Source: Torulaspora globosa (lineage: Eukaryota; Ascomycota; Saccharomycetes; Saccharomycetales; Saccharomycetaceae). Taken from it: DNA of 64,000 nucleotides. The notes below the pieces were generated by a model, which was not told the origin of the DNA, did no database searches, and saw nothing but the letters and a program-made list of their open reading frames with translations. The translations under genes were made by a program, and so were the position numbers. Shown here one piece after another: positions 47,690 through 56,990 of this stretch (its first letter is position 1; the number at the start of each line of letters is the position of its first letter). The stretch covers positions 992,001 to 1,056,000 of the forward strand of contig NC_050730.1 of the NCBI RefSeq assembly GCF_014133895.1, in the 5' to 3' direction.

Positions 47690-48599
47690 CTATTGACTAG
47701 CTTGCTCTTTGAGCTTGTTTTCGTAGATCTGTTGAAGGTTGTACTTCCTGTACTTCGTTGCGTAATCGCTATTCACAACTGACATTCCTATGTTATTCTT
47801 GAAGCATTCCACCAACACCAGCTTTTCATAGTTCTTCAGATCAACGCAATGTTCATACGAACCGTCCCGCACTACGCTTCGAACTATCTGCTTGATGATG
47901 TCGGGCCTTTCGAGAGCATTAAAGTTCCTTCTGGTCAGCTCCACGGCGAATCTGATGTTTTTCTGACAACCTTCGTTGTGGAAGTGAGGTGCTAAGACAC
48001 GTTCGGCCAGTTTGATCAGTTGCTCCATGCTCGAACTGCAAGAAGAGGTGATAGGCGTCAATTTCTGAATGTACCTCGTCCTCTTCTCCGTGTTGGAAGG
48101 CTCTGCCAGGTCTTTTATTATCCTTTCCACAAACTTCTCAGGTTCAACAGGCTTCCTGGTTTTACAGAATATGACGCACTCACAATTCAGGTCAATAAAC
48201 TGCAGTATCTCTTTCTTCTTCTCGCCATTTTCATCCAAGCCTTCTCTCTTATCCTTGAGCTCTGAGAGTTCCAGTTTGATCTTATCCTCAACGGACAGCT
48301 CCTCCTCGTTCTGGTCATCTTTGAGTTGTTCTTCTGATTGCAGCTCATCGCCGTAAATCTCATGCAATTTCTCTTCGAACAATAAACCTAGCTCCTGAGC
48401 AGCCTGTCTTTCATGTTTCCTGGCACAGGTAGCATATATCCCAGACGTTGAAGGGTCCAAGAAGCCAGATGACAGCTTGAACTTGATTTTTCGATATCAG
48501 TTAGTTGCTGAAGATGATACTTCTCTAGAAAGCATATTGACATACTTTTTTCCTGCCTTTGGAATCCTCAGACGATTTGGAGGGCCTTTTTGTACCCAT
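47690..48599 (-). CDS. TAN1: tRNA acetyltransferase adaptor Tan1 (spliced)
   Basis: 281 residues from two exons on the minus strand: 48599-48546 and 48481-47690 (S. cerevisiae Tan1, YGL232W, 289). Tan1 binds tRNA through a THUMP domain and lets Kre33 make N4-acetylcytidine at C12 of Leu and Ser tRNAs. Exon 1 encodes 18 residues (MGTKRPSKSSEDSKGRKK). Exon 2 continues FKLSSGFLDPSTSGIYATC, matching the S. cerevisiae join KKFKVSSGFLDP. The THUMP core includes TRYIQKLTPITSSC, HFHNEGCQKNIRFAVELTRRNFN and VLVECFKNNIGMSVV. An exon-2-only reading would begin at a TTG. Confidence 0.93.
48482..48545 (-). other. TAN1: TAN1 intron with AAG acceptor
   Basis: 64 bases on the minus strand with GTATGT at the 5' splice site (48545-48540), a branch-site variant AACTAAC (48506-48500) and an acceptor AAG ending at 48482, 19 bases from the branch A. 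The reading frame and homology fix this junction. A second AAG six bases further on would remove two residues in frame. There is no CAG or TAG in the acceptor region. Confidence 0.85.
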
Positions 48600-48720
48600 T
48601 CTCAACTAATGATGCTAGCTATGTGCTTTTAAGGTGGAGTATCGAACTGCAAGCACTTCTCTTACTATGTATACGTTTTTTTTACGTCCGATGGATTAAC
48701 TAGCTACTCGATGATGCTAC

Positions 48721-51393
48721 TCAATGCCTATTGAAAAACTTGGCGATTCTGCTGCTACTTGAGCTCAGGTCCCGACCAGTTGAATCTTCGCCAAGTGAGC
48801 CACGGCTGTCGTCCTCGAAGGCAGTCGCAGTAGACGAGCGTACTTGAGCCTTTCGTATCAGAATGCTGGCATCTTCTGGCTTCACTCGAGGATACTTTCT
48901 TGGCCTAACTTCTGGGTTTGCGTATTCCGTGAAGTTATCCTGCTTGAGCAGTTCAATGCACTGCTTTAACTCAGTGAAAGTTGCTTCAAGCGACTTGATA
49001 TTGTTCTCAATAGAATTTACTGAGCGACCGATTCCATTAAACGTCGGAGATGTTGCCGTCACGGGAGACTGTAACTCGCTGCCATTGTTGAAACTATCTT
49101 CGCCGGACGTAGGAAATATTCTCGGTATTATGCTTTCCAAATACTTGATGTCGACTTCGAAATTCAGCACGCTTTCTTGGGATATATGCTCAGGAGTACC
49201 GTGGAGTAAAATATCTAGAAATTGTCTGGTTAATGAGTCGAACTCTCTGAAAATCAGCAAAGTTTGAACACTATAGGGCAGATTGACCAAGGTGGAAGAA
49301 AACATCATTTCTAGAAACTGCGCAATATCGATGATCGAGATATCGGGTTCCGTCCTAGTCACTGTAGCATTCCAGTCCAATTCCACGGTCTCTAAAATAT
49401 CTGAAACTTTCGTATCGATCAGCTCGATAAGCTTAGTTTCGGCGTATTTTCGACTCTCAATGTACTTTTTTATCGATGATAATTTTATTTCTAGTGTTGG
49501 GTTTTGCATGATATTCTCCTTAGTCATGAGATGGCTGAATTCTCTTGCAGCTACGATAAAGTAGTCCAAATTTATCAGAATTTGCGCAATTTCTTCCCTC
49601 GAGGTTGTGTCCAGCTTTGCTCTTATCTTTTCATTCACAACCTTGCTGAAAATAGAATCTATGGTGTTGACTAGAGTGTTACTCAGCGTGTGCAGATCAT
49701 GGCGATAGAAAAAACCAATAAAACCTGTCAGCTTTGCATAAGTCTTCTTCATTAGGGTACAAGTCATTGGATAGAGAGGAGAAAAAGGTAAAGTTACAAC
49801 AAACTCGCCGTTTTCATCTGTGGCATCTTTCTGGCTCTTCACTAGCTCATCCTCTTTCATCCAGCATATTTTCAACACCTTTTCGTAAAGGTGGCGATCA
49901 TTGATAGTTAATGGCATAAAGTCGTCATCATTAAGTAAGATCTCGAATTCGTTTTTGAATGCGATGCTTGTTATGCGACAGAACTTCGAGAATATGGACC
50001 CCAAGATTCTGAGCAGCGGCTCGATGTCCAGTTGATAATTTTCTAGAATCGCAACATAAACGCACAAAAAGTCCTTGAACTGAGTCAGTTCCTCCTCAGT
50101 TTTCAGTTTATCACTGACGAAGTATCTGAGATATGGTTCCATTCTGTTCATGAGAGCGTCCCAAAACTCATTGGTAGCACTATAATTATTATTCACAAGC
50201 GTAAAGTCGGTGAACTTGTTTAAGGTGATATCGTAGAGCAGAAACCCTAAGATCTTGAGGAAATACTCCCTCAGATGTTCAATGTTCAGTACCTGTGCAA
50301 AAGGATCATTTGACAAATCACCCGGTTTGTGACTAGGTGGCGTTGACCTGGATTTCTTCCAAGATAGAGGATCTATCAGTTTGGTCTTCCTGAAATCATA
50401 TTCCTTGCTAGTTTCTGATATCAGATAGTCAAGCTCACCAAGTGTCTCAAATATTAGTATTGAGTCATGAAACTCATCTAAATTGAAGAACCCTAGCAAG
50501 TCAATTTTGCTCAAGATTTCTTCATCTCTAAGTGATATTTCCACGGGCGAGTTGAATTTGAAATTTGCTAACTTCATTCCTTCACGCTTTTGCAACCAGT
50601 TTGGCACAAGCTCATCGACGTAGACGCTGAAAACTTTCTCACCTACAGTATTCAAGTTCTTTCCGAGATTGGAATTGAAAGAGTTACTTATGAGATTTAT
50701 GCACTCATCTTTTATGCTCTTCTTCAAAAACGGGATGGAAGCATAGATCTCTTTCAAAAATTGAAAGTTGTAATCCTTGAAGTCTTGCAGGTAGATCTTC
50801 TCCAAACTGTCGAGGTTTTGCAGTGCTTTAAAGAAATCAGCTTCAATAATCAACTCTTGGCATTTATTAGCAAGTTCCAGGATTTGAAGTATCTTACTTA
50901 TCAAAATTGTCGCCTCTGATATTTTCATCGAAGTCTTTTTGTTATTCACATAAAGCTGTTTCTTCATAATTACCTCATTTGTTGAGTGGGTGAGTTCCTC
51001 TTGCAGCTCATTGACCTCCTGTAATAACGAGTTCTCAATCAGGTCTTGAATCTGTGATACTTGCCCGATCGAGTTCTTTAGCTTGTCACTTACCTGGGAG
51101 TCATGCAGGAATTGCATTTCCAAGCCTTCAAAATTGTCATCTATGGAATTGGGGAGCTCTTCAGCAGCTAACCCAAGTTGGCCTTTTTCGATGCTTTGTC
51201 TTAAGAATGGCGTCCATTTCTCAAATACCTGAGTGTCTAGATCAAAGAAGTCCTCCTCGCTATGAGGTGCTTTATCACTAGTATTTAAATCCTCATTTTC
51301 ACTGTTCTTCTCCCTAACTAACGAGGCTGGAGTGCATGAGAGCAGGACTTTTTGAAACTCCTGCGTTAGTGGATATTGTCCTTCCTGATCCAT
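48721..51393 (-). CDS. SEC15: Exocyst subunit Sec15
   Basis: 890 residues (S. cerevisiae 910). Sec15 is the exocyst subunit that binds the Rab Sec4 on secretory vesicles. It starts MDQEGQYPLTQEFQKVLL, as in S. cerevisiae, and has the conserved SIDDNFEGLEMQFLHDSQ. The helical rods include KKQLYVNNKKTSMKISEATILI and DLLGFFNLDEFHDSILIF. The C-terminal region has REEIAQILINLDYFIVAAREF and NLPYSVQTLLIFREFDSLTRQF, and the end is SRIAKFFNRH. The frame opens four codons earlier with TTG, so the ATG at 51393 is used. Confidence 0.97.
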   Translation of the reverse strand: MDQEGQYPLTQEFQKVLLSCTPASLVREKNSENEDLNTSDKAPHSEEDFFDLDTQVFEKWTPFLRQSIEKGQLGLAAEELPNSIDDNFEGLEMQFLHDSQVSDKLKNSIGQVSQIQDLIENSLLQEVNELQEELTHSTNEVIMKKQLYVNNKKTSMKISEATILISKILQILELANKCQELIIEADFFKALQNLDSLEKIYLQDFKDYNFQFLKEIYASIPFLKKSIKDECINLISNSFNSNLGKNLNTVGEKVFSVYVDELVPNWLQKREGMKLANFKFNSPVEISLRDEEILSKIDLLGFFNLDEFHDSILIFETLGELDYLISETSKEYDFRKTKLIDPLSWKKSRSTPPSHKPGDLSNDPFAQVLNIEHLREYFLKILGFLLYDITLNKFTDFTLVNNNYSATNEFWDALMNRMEPYLRYFVSDKLKTEEELTQFKDFLCVYVAILENYQLDIEPLLRILGSIFSKFCRITSIAFKNEFEILLNDDDFMPLTINDRHLYEKVLKICWMKEDELVKSQKDATDENGEFVVTLPFSPLYPMTCTLMKKTYAKLTGFIGFFYRHDLHTLSNTLVNTIDSIFSKVVNEKIRAKLDTTSREEIAQILINLDYFIVAAREFSHLMTKENIMQNPTLEIKLSSIKKYIESRKYAETKLIELIDTKVSDILETVELDWNATVTRTEPDISIIDIAQFLEMMFSSTLVNLPYSVQTLLIFREFDSLTRQFLDILLHGTPEHISQESVLNFEVDIKYLESIIPRIFPTSGEDSFNNGSELQSPVTATSPTFNGIGRSVNSIENNIKSLEATFTELKQCIELLKQDNFTEYANPEVRPRKYPRVKPEDASILIRKAQVRSSTATAFEDDSRGSLGEDSTGRDLSSSSSRIAKFFNRH

Positions 51394-51692
51394 ATGTGTA
51401 AGCAAATTGGAGCGATAAGATGGATCAACAATTTAGTAAGACTTCAGCTAGGTTTCAAGCAGGAATTAAGTCGATAGGGGCTCCTTTTGTAGTTATTTTT
51501 GACAAGTTAGTCAATATAGTGTTTTCGTCAAGGTCCTAAGAGCTCGCTTAACCTGAAAGAGCGACATCGAATGCCTTAAGTTAAACAAAATGGAACAGCA
51601 CAGCAATAGCCCATTATCTTGGGTCTATTTGCCGCTCGAATGCAACAGACTACTTTTCAAAATACTAAACACTGACGAAAATTATATAGCCG

Positions 51693-53150
51693 TTAGCCGG
51701 ATTCAGCGTAATAGTGCAGGTAAGCGGCCATGGTCTTCATACCATTCATGTAGTTACTGATATCAAGCTTTTCGTTGGTTGAGTGAGCCCCGTCGTCTCC
51801 TCTTCCAACTGGCAACAGGATGACGGAGGTATTCAAGCATTGCTGGAAAGAGACAGTGATTGGTATAGAGCCACCTTCTCTGGTAAAGTCAGGGTCGACT
51901 CCATAAACCAACTTAGTAGCCTTTGCGGCTGCCGTGAAGGATGGACTGTGTGGATCTGTGATCCAGTAGGCACCATCATGGATCAGTTCTGTGGTACACT
52001 TGTTTGGCGAGCCCAACTTCTTGAACACTTTATCACAATGGTCGATGACCAGCTTGTCAAGCTTCTTGGAGTCCATATCTGGCACGGTTCTGATTGAGAA
52101 CTTCCCATTGACCTTGGCTGGAATAACAGTTTTGGCTCCTGCACCAGAAAAAGCCCCCTCAACGCCATGAAGGGACAAAGAAGGATATCTCCATCTGTGC
52201 ATCAAGATGTCCTTTGGCTTCTGGTACAAACTGGTCTTAGAGCCGGTAGCCTCGTTCAAGTCGTCTAAGCTAAAGTCAATGTTATCGTAAAGCTTCTCTT
52301 CCTTCTCAGTGAGAGGCGCCACCATCTCAGCGACACCATCGATCAAAATGTTACCCTTTGAGTCGACCAAAGAGCTCAAGACCTGCACCAAGTCGATCAG
52401 TGGCTCAGCGACAGTTCCACCGAAGATACCAGAATGCAAATCAGCCGCTGGCCCCTCCACGGTAGTCTTGTAGTAGTTGACGCCTCTCAAACCGTAGGTC
52501 AGGACAGGTTTCTTCGTGCCCAACCAATAGTTATCGGAAATACAAACAGCGTCGACATCCTTAAAGTACTTACCAGCCTCCTCGGCGATCAGTTCCTCCA
52601 AGCCAAGGGATCCCGACTCCTCCATACCTTCGAAGCATGTGATTAGGTTCACAGGCAACTCAACTTCAGCTTCTCTGTGTGCTTGTACAACATTCAGCCA
52701 TGCAAGCAGAGGGCCTGTGTCGTCAGTCGCTCCTCTGGCTCTCATCAACTGCTTCTTCTCGTCGACATGAAGTTTGAACGGCTCGGTCTCCCAGCCGTCA
52801 CTGAGCTTGGCAGGCTGCACATCGTAATGGCCGTAAACCAGCAAGGTCTTCTTCTTCGGATCGCTCCCGTAGCGAGACAGAACCACTGGCGGCAGCTGTA
52901 GATTAGGGTCTTCCACGGGAGGAGGCTGCGTGCCCAAATGCTTCAACTGGATATCAGAGAATCCTAGTCTCTGCAATTGCTCCACCAAAAAGTGAGCTTT
53001 TTTGACCACCATTGGTCTAAGGGACTCATCGCCAGATACAGCAGGAATCTCAACAGCGCTCCCGAGGATGTCGATGAATTGAGACTTCAATTCGTCGACC
53101 TTGCCGAACAGTTTGTCAAACTTTGGTTGCAAAGAGGCAGATGCAGACAT
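51693..53150 (-). CDS. DUG1: Cys-Gly metallodipeptidase Dug1
   Basis: 485 residues from the start homologous to S. cerevisiae Dug1 (YFR044C, 481). Dug1 is an M20-family zinc/manganese dipeptidase that cleaves Cys-Gly in glutathione breakdown. Motifs seen: VYGHYDVQPAKLSDGWETEP (metal His and Asp), GATDDTGPLLAW (bridging Asp), CFEGMEESGSLGLEEL (catalytic Glu and metal Glu), CISDNYWLG, LHSGIFGG, and the C-terminal GRGDDGAHSTNEKLDISNY with the last metal His. An in-frame ATG at 53213 would add 21 residues (MVISIIHSARFAAKPLLGRSI) with no acidic residue, like a mitochondrial presequence. It is divergent from the YFR045W-type carrier. Confidence 0.96.
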   Translation of the reverse strand: MSASASLQPKFDKLFGKVDELKSQFIDILGSAVEIPAVSGDESLRPMVVKKAHFLVEQLQRLGFSDIQLKHLGTQPPPVEDPNLQLPPVVLSRYGSDPKKKTLLVYGHYDVQPAKLSDGWETEPFKLHVDEKKQLMRARGATDDTGPLLAWLNVVQAHREAEVELPVNLITCFEGMEESGSLGLEELIAEEAGKYFKDVDAVCISDNYWLGTKKPVLTYGLRGVNYYKTTVEGPAADLHSGIFGGTVAEPLIDLVQVLSSLVDSKGNILIDGVAEMVAPLTEKEEKLYDNIDFSLDDLNEATGSKTSLYQKPKDILMHRWRYPSLSLHGVEGAFSGAGAKTVIPAKVNGKFSIRTVPDMDSKKLDKLVIDHCDKVFKKLGSPNKCTTELIHDGAYWITDPHSPSFTAAAKATKLVYGVDPDFTREGGSIPITVSFQQCLNTSVILLPVGRGDDGAHSTNEKLDISNYMNGMKTMAAYLHYYAESG

Positions 53151-53302
53151 AATTGAGCGACCTAGCAATGGTTTGGCAGCAAATCTAGCACTATGGATAA
53201 TGCTGATGACCATACAAGAGACCTTCACTGTCTCTTGACTGTCTTCAATCGTGGGCTGACTGATAAGACAAGTTCCCTATTTGGCGAAATGTGTCAAAGG
53301 AC

Positions 53303-53329
53303 TGAGCCCTAACACATCATTAGGGCTCA
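53303..53329. promoter_or_regulatory. Inverted pair of Tbf1-type sites
   Basis: TGAGCCCTAA (53303-53312) and TTAGGGCTCA (53320-53329) are 10-bp perfect inverted arms with a 7-base spacer. Each arm holds AGCCCTAA, matching the Tbf1 consensus ARCCCTAA. The pair sits in the divergent DUG1-YFR045W promoter, roughly midway between the two starts. Tbf1 is a general regulatory factor in yeasts. The sequence symmetry is seen directly; binding is inferred. Confidence 0.55.
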
Positions 53330-53439
53330 AATCTTGAATAAATTGAACGATTGAAAGGACTTAAAGAGCAGGAAGAGAGGGCATTTTGCGGTGGTAGTTG
53401 ATCGAGAGTTGACCGTGCTCCTTGCAATCGGGTTCGAAG

Positions 53440-54493
53440 ATGGTTGGAGAGGTATGAGACTCTTTTTGCGACCGTTCAGGGCCAAAATCGCTAGTTTTAT
53501 GGTACTAACAAGAAGAAATAACGAAAGAGCGATACTTTCAGCCAAATCGTCGCTGGCAGCGCTGCTGCCGTGTTCCAAACCACTGTATCGTATCCCTTTG
53601 AGTTTCTGAAGACTGGGCTGCAATTACATAGGTCGCTGCCGGGAGTGCCAGCATTCAACGTGATGTATCCTCTGAAGGTGTACTTCGCAGGATGCTCAGC
53701 GTTGAACGTGGGGGCGCTATTCAAGACGTTTACAAGATTCACTACGTTCGACAAAGCTTGCCAGCTGATGAGAGATCCCAGTCTACCGTCTACCGCGCCC
53801 ATTTCCGGCCCCAGACTGCTGGCAGCCGGTACCGTCACAGGCTTCATGGAGAGTTTGTGGATCATTCCTTTTGAAAACATCAAGACCACGATGATTGAAA
53901 ACTCTTTGGCACATTCAAATGGTACTGTAGCTGCCAAAGAAGTCGAGGCGCCCAGGTCAAGACCTAGTTTCCACAAGGCTGCAGTTCCGCTCAGCCCCAG
54001 AGAAGCAGCATTCTTACAGTACGAAAAGAGTCCGCCTTTGCACTTTTTCCCTACAATAAAAGAGATTTATGTGACCAGGGGACTACGGGGCTTCCTTCAA
54101 GGTGCGATGCCCACCATTTTTAGGCAAATCGGAAACTCAGCTGTGAGATTTACTACTTACACGACCTTGAAGCAATTAATTGCGCCCAACAAAGCCCTGA
54201 ATGAATACTACGCTTTTGGGCTTGGAGTAATCTCCTCGTGTGCGGTCGTCGCAATGACGCAACCCATCGATGTGGTCAAGACAAGGATGCAAAGTAAGTA
54301 TAGTTGGAAAACTTACAAGAATTCCGTCAACTGCGCCTACAGGATATTCGTTGAAGAAGGCTTTACCAAGCTCTGGAAAGGATGGACTCCTAGGCTGTTC
54401 AAAGTGGGACTATCCGGAGGAGTGTCGTTCGGAATCTATCAGTACGTCGAAAACCTCATTGCTGCAATGAGACATGAAGGATATCTAAAGTGA
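53440..54493 (+). CDS. MRX20: Mitochondrial carrier, YFR045W/Mrx20 type (spliced)
   Basis: 325 residues if spliced as 53440-53451 plus 53528-54493. It is a mitochondrial inner-membrane solute carrier with three repeats. The signatures are YPFEFLKTGLQ, IPFENIKTTM and QPIDVVKTRMQ, each with the PX[DE]XX[KR] core, and SGGVSFGIYQYVENL closes the protein. It is closest in layout to the tricarboxylate-type carriers. The long open frame begins at a non-ATG codon at 53570, so a 5' exon is needed. ATG-GTT-GGA-GAG ahead of GTATGA, joined to SDTFSQIVAG, gives a sensible N-terminus. Exon 1 is the least certain part. S. cerevisiae YFR045W also has an intron. Confidence 0.85.
53452..53527 (+). other. MRX20: Putative MRX20 intron with AAG acceptor
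   Basis: 76 bases: GTATGA at 53452, a perfect TACTAAC at 53503-53509, and AAAG ending at 53527, 19 bases from the branch A. The stronger-looking TTTCAG at 53541 would shift frame and hit a stop after 24 codons in total. Only the AAG choice gives the carrier N-terminus from this ATG. Confidence 0.6.
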
Positions 54494-54602
54494 TGCCCAT
54501 CGACAGCCTTATATTCTGTACATATATCTTGATTCAATAAGTCTTTGCTCTGCGATCTGTTATTGGTTTATAATTTTACAAATAAGTTATATTATCGATT
54601 CT

Positions 54603-56990
54603 CTAGTATAGATTGTTAGCGTTCTCTACAACACAGCCTGGTTGGTTTTCTTCTCTTGCCACCAAAGACCCAATTTCGTAGACCGTTTCATTGGCTTCCT
54701 CTAATAGTTGCCTCACGCGGCTGACGTTTTCTCTCTTCACTATAAGAACCATACCAATACCCATGTTAAAAGTCTTCAGTATATCGTCTAGGGGAACGTT
54801 ACCTGCCTTCCCAAACCACTTGAAGACCTGTGGGATTTCCCATGCAGAAATGTCAACTTTCGCTTGTAGATGTGGTGGCAAAGCACGAGGAATATTCTCA
54901 ATTAGTCCACCACCTGTGATATGGGCCAAACCAAGAAGGAGTTTCTCCCTGATGGATGGTAACAATTGCTTGACATAGATCCTTGTTGGAACCAAGATTG
55001 CTTCACCAAGTGTCTTGTCGGCGTCCCATGGACATTGGGCATCCCAAGAAATTCCAACATGCTCAATAATTCTTCTTACAAGCGAAAAGCCATTGGAATG
55101 AACGCCATCAGATGCTAGACCGAGCAGGACATTGCCGGCCTCCATTTCGTCGATCTTGGGTAAGATATCCTGTTTTCTAACAGCACCAACAGCGGTACCA
55201 TTAGTATCGTAATGACCTGCTGGGTACATACCAGGCATTTCAGAAGTTTCTCCGCCAACTAGAGCGCAACCACTTAGAATGCAACCGTCAGCAACACCGG
55301 AAACGAAGTCAGAAGCGATCTTTATGTCCAATGCGCCTGTGGCGAAATAATCGAGGAACAGCAATGGTTCTGCACCTTGCACAACCAAATCGTTAACATT
55401 CATGGCGACCAAGTCAATACCGACCGTGTTGTGAATGTTTGTTTCTTGCGCAATCATTAGCTTGGTACCGACACCGTCGGTGGCTGCCACTAGTAAAGTG
55501 TCTTCGATATCGTCATATCCTGCTTTCTTCAAGTCGAAAAGTCCACCGAATCCACCGATATCGGAGTCAGCACCTGGTCTTCTAGTAGATTTCACTTTAT
55601 CCTTAATCTTTTGAACAAACAAGTTTCCATTATCGACAGAAACACCTGAGTCAGCATATGTAATACCACTTGGTAAGTTCTCGGCAGCCTTAAATGCACG
55701 GTGAGCAATGTCTTTTCTGAAGTATCGGTTGTTGAATTTTATGCAGTCAACGGCTTGATACGCTTTGTCAACTGCTTCTCTTAAGGTGGGAGCTACAGCT
55801 GAGGCAGCAATTACTCTACCACCAGCGGTGACAATTGAACCATTCTCCTTAAGAGCAGTACCGGCATGGAAAATGAAGGAATCTTTAGGCAATCTGTCCT
55901 TATCAACTGTGATTAGATCTCCTTTTGCATAGCTCTCTGGGTAGCCACCAGCTGCGAGTACAACAGTTGTTGCGTATGCGTTCTCCTTAATTTTGATCTC
56001 AACGGAATCCAGTCTATGTTCGGCCGCAGCCAAGAAGACTTCAGCCAAGTCAGTGTCTTCGCTTAGCAAGGGAAGGACAGTCTGAGTTTCTGGGTCACCA
56101 AATCTAACGTTGTACTCCAAAACCTTTGGACCGTCTTTGGTCAGAATAATACCGGTGAAAAGAACACCGACAAAAGGTAGACGGTCCTTTCTCATACCAT
56201 CAATACTAGGCTTGATAATCTCTGAGTCGATCTGCTGCAAAAGTTTGGGGGTGGCAACTGGTGCTGGCGCATAGGCTCCCATACCACCAGTGTTCAACCC
56301 AGTGTCATTTTCTCCGATTCTCTTGTGATCCTGAGCTGGGGGGAAATTGTAGTATACGTGGCCATCTGATATGGTCAAAATTGAAATTTCGTCACCTTCC
56401 AAAAACTCCTCGATAACAACTGCATCACCTGCAGAGCCAAATTGTCTTTCGACCATAATCGTCTTCAAAGCCTCTTGTGCCTCCTCCTTCGTGGTAGGAA
56501 TCAAAACACCTTTACCAGCTGCAATACCGTCAGCTTTCAAGACCACATTGTAGTCTACCTTATCTAGGTATTTCTTGGCCTCGTCGTAGCTCGAAAAAGT
56601 TGCGTAGCGGGCCGTTGGGATATTATGCTTGGCCATGAAGTTCTTGGACACAATCTTTGAGCCTTCAAAGATGGCAGCCTTAGCTGAAGGTCCGAAGACT
56701 GGGACACCAATTTTGTAAAAGATCTCAGAGATCCCATCGACCAAAGGCTGCTCTGGGCCTGGAACCACCAGATTGATTCCCTTGTCCAATGCAAAGTCTG
56801 CCAATTTCTGGAAGTCAGCTGGAGAAGGGCTCAGCTCTGGGACGTTGATAACCTTCTCATCCGCCATAGATGCTGTGCCACCGTTACCAGGTGCAACATA
56901 AACCTTTCCCACGCTCTTGGATTGAGCCAATCTCCAAACTAGCGCATGCTCTCTGCCACCATTACCTAAAACCAAGATGTTCATTGCCAT
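54603..56990 (-). CDS. ADE5,7: Bifunctional GAR synthetase / AIR synthetase
   Basis: 795 residues (S. cerevisiae Ade5,7, YGL234W, 802). This fused enzyme does two steps of purine synthesis: phosphoribosylamine-glycine ligase (GARS) and phosphoribosylformylglycinamidine cyclo-ligase (AIRS). The N-terminal GARS ATP-grasp half starts MNILVLGNGGREHALVWRL and has YNVVLKADGIAAGKGV and EYNVRFGDPETQTVLPLL. The junction is near residue 430. The AIRS half has VAATDGVGTKLMIAQ, DLVAMNVNDLVVQGAEPLLFLDYF, GCALVGGETSEMPGMY and LLGLASDGVHSNGFSLVR. It is divergent from MTO1. Confidence 0.98.
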   Translation of the reverse strand: MAMNILVLGNGGREHALVWRLAQSKSVGKVYVAPGNGGTASMADEKVINVPELSPSPADFQKLADFALDKGINLVVPGPEQPLVDGISEIFYKIGVPVFGPSAKAAIFEGSKIVSKNFMAKHNIPTARYATFSSYDEAKKYLDKVDYNVVLKADGIAAGKGVLIPTTKEEAQEALKTIMVERQFGSAGDAVVIEEFLEGDEISILTISDGHVYYNFPPAQDHKRIGENDTGLNTGGMGAYAPAPVATPKLLQQIDSEIIKPSIDGMRKDRLPFVGVLFTGIILTKDGPKVLEYNVRFGDPETQTVLPLLSEDTDLAEVFLAAAEHRLDSVEIKIKENAYATTVVLAAGGYPESYAKGDLITVDKDRLPKDSFIFHAGTALKENGSIVTAGGRVIAASAVAPTLREAVDKAYQAVDCIKFNNRYFRKDIAHRAFKAAENLPSGITYADSGVSVDNGNLFVQKIKDKVKSTRRPGADSDIGGFGGLFDLKKAGYDDIEDTLLVAATDGVGTKLMIAQETNIHNTVGIDLVAMNVNDLVVQGAEPLLFLDYFATGALDIKIASDFVSGVADGCILSGCALVGGETSEMPGMYPAGHYDTNGTAVGAVRKQDILPKIDEMEAGNVLLGLASDGVHSNGFSLVRRIIEHVGISWDAQCPWDADKTLGEAILVPTRIYVKQLLPSIREKLLLGLAHITGGGLIENIPRALPPHLQAKVDISAWEIPQVFKWFGKAGNVPLDDILKTFNMGIGMVLIVKRENVSRVRQLLEEANETVYEIGSLVAREENQPGCVVENANNLY

